Assembly: GCA_947507965.1 (NCBI GenBank)
Contig: CANNQU010000036.1
Location: 1 to 33,614 of the forward strand
DNA: 33,614 nucleotides
Reading direction: 5' to 3'
DNA from: Bacteroidota bacterium
GTDB taxonomy: Bacteria; Bacteroidota; Bacteroidia; UKL13-3
Made by a program: the position numbers and the translations under genes. Numbering within the stretch: the stretch's first letter is position 1; each line of letters begins with the position of its first letter. This document shows positions 33,042-33,614 of the stretch, in pieces. The notes under the pieces are model-generated. The model worked only from the letters and a program-made list of their open reading frames with translations, made no database searches and had not been told where the DNA came from.

Positions 33042-33049
33042 TAATTTTG
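33042..33049 (+). promoter_or_regulatory. Candidate -7 element of the DUF1801 gene
   Basis: TAATTTTG matches the Bacteroidota -7 consensus 52 bp upstream of the ATG; a matching TTG at the -33 distance was not found. Confidence 0.35.
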
Positions 33050-33101
33050 CAGCCTTAACAAGTAAATTAAATCGGGCAACTCCAATAAACATTAATTCCA
33101 A

Positions 33102-33536
33102 ATGGCTGAAAAGAAATCCAAACTCGCTGTAATCAAAACAACACCTACCATCGCAAGTGTTGATGATTTTATCAATATGGTAACGAACGAACAAAAGCGG
33201 AAAGATAGCTTTGTGCTTTTAGAAATAATGAAAAAAGCAAGCCTGGAAGAACCGATATTATGGGGCAGCGCTATCATCGGCTTTGGCCATAAAAGGTACA
33301 AAAGCCCCGGCAGCGGTAGAGAAGTTGATTGGTTTCTGATCGGTTTCTCTCCGCGTAAAGCGAGCCTGTCCTTGTACCTGATGATTAATCATAAGGAACA
33401 TGCCGCTTCCATTAAAAACTTAGGTAAACACAAAACCGATGGCGGTTGTATCTATATCAATAAACTGGAAGACATTGATTTAAAAGTTCTGAAATCCTTG
33501 ATCGAAGCATCTTTAATTCAAGGTAAAAGCGCGTAG
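33102..33536 (+). CDS. DUF1801 domain protein (YdhG-like)
   Basis: This 144-residue cytoplasmic protein matches the DUF1801/YdhG fold: an N-terminal helix after ASVDDFINMV (19-28), EEPILWGSAIIGFGHKRY (52-69), a central FSPRKASLSLYLM strand pair (85-97) and a C-terminal LKSLIEASL helix. Members are small alpha-beta proteins of unknown function, widespread in soil and water bacteria. It lies at the right end of the window. Nothing in the last 78 bp could be assigned. Confidence 0.85.
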   Translation: MAEKKSKLAVIKTTPTIASVDDFINMVTNEQKRKDSFVLLEIMKKASLEEPILWGSAIIGFGHKRYKSPGSGREVDWFLIGFSPRKASLSLYLMINHKEHAASIKNLGKHKTDGGCIYINKLEDIDLKVLKSLIEASLIQGKSA

Positions 33537-33614
33537 TGAATTTCGGGCTATCGAACTCCGAGAAAATAAAAAGCTGAACTAAGAATCGGCCGTTTGCCGC
33601 TAGAGTCACTCCAC

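Noticed and set aside
22430-33614. Prophage or transposon
   Set aside because: No phage structural genes, tyrosine or serine integrase, transposase or terminal repeats of an IS were seen around the accessory genes.

Overview
The window reads as a chromosomal segment of a Bacteroidota bacterium, probably an environmental Chitinophagia/Sphingobacteriia-like lineage (genus not determinable). The signs are promoters of the Bacteroidota type (TTG, about 19 nt, TAnnTTTG), few Shine-Dalgarno sites, a C-terminal type IX secretion (T9SS) sorting domain, a TonB-receptor-like barrel with a carboxypeptidase-regulatory-like N-terminus, a zinc-independent type B L31 protein and other families typical of the phylum. 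No rRNA, tRNA, CRISPR array or integrase gene was seen.

Positions 1-12611 are mostly ordinary chromosomal genes: a partial lipoprotein gene, an agmatinase-family enzyme, a Bcp peroxiredoxin, a membrane-anchored hypothetical, then a minus-strand run of murQ, rsmG, tpiA, a GlmU-like sugar nucleotidyltransferase, rpmE2, an MDR oxidoreductase, a BaiN/HI0933-like flavoprotein, an outer-membrane barrel protein and a DUF1444-like protein. A 536-bp AT-rich gap precedes a 2240-residue secreted T9SS protein (13148-19870). It has an N-terminal domain resembling a class-I-glutamine-amidotransferase-like fold and about 12 tandem cadherin-like repeats. It is followed by a BNR/Asp-box protein and a TlpA-like thioredoxin protein.

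Positions 22577-30535 are the accessory region and the most interesting part. It has the layout of an integron cassette array without an integrase in view. Two 132-133 bp attC-like sites (23084-23216 and 30251-30382) share one architecture: a core AAC, 6 nt, a 5-bp stem, an AAAA/CTTC internal loop, a 6-bp stem, a conserved spacer, then a core GTT. The end of each cassette matches its own start as integron chemistry predicts: GTTATGCGT pairs with ACGCATAAC around cassette 1, and GTTATAGCCA with TGGCTATAAC around cassette 2. Cassette 1 (546 bp) carries its own promoter and a small two-helix membrane protein. Cassette 2 (about 7.2 kb, far larger than a usual cassette) carries a complete type I restriction-modification system in the order hsdR-hsdS-X-Y-hsdM. 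X is an unknown acidic protein and Y is a DUF2441-like protein with a possible ADP-ribosyltransferase-type layout; X and Y are translationally coupled between hsdS and hsdM. Two 52-53 bp direct repeats that fold into covarying hairpins flank the restriction genes. A third cassette appears truncated: it starts a DUF433 antitoxin gene that runs into a 159-bp tandem repeat.

Positions 31184-33614 hold three further genes: a secreted sulfatase-modifying-factor-like protein that keeps the Cys-x4-Cys pair of true formylglycine-generating enzymes, a secreted HExxH metallopeptidase-like protein and a DUF1801 protein.
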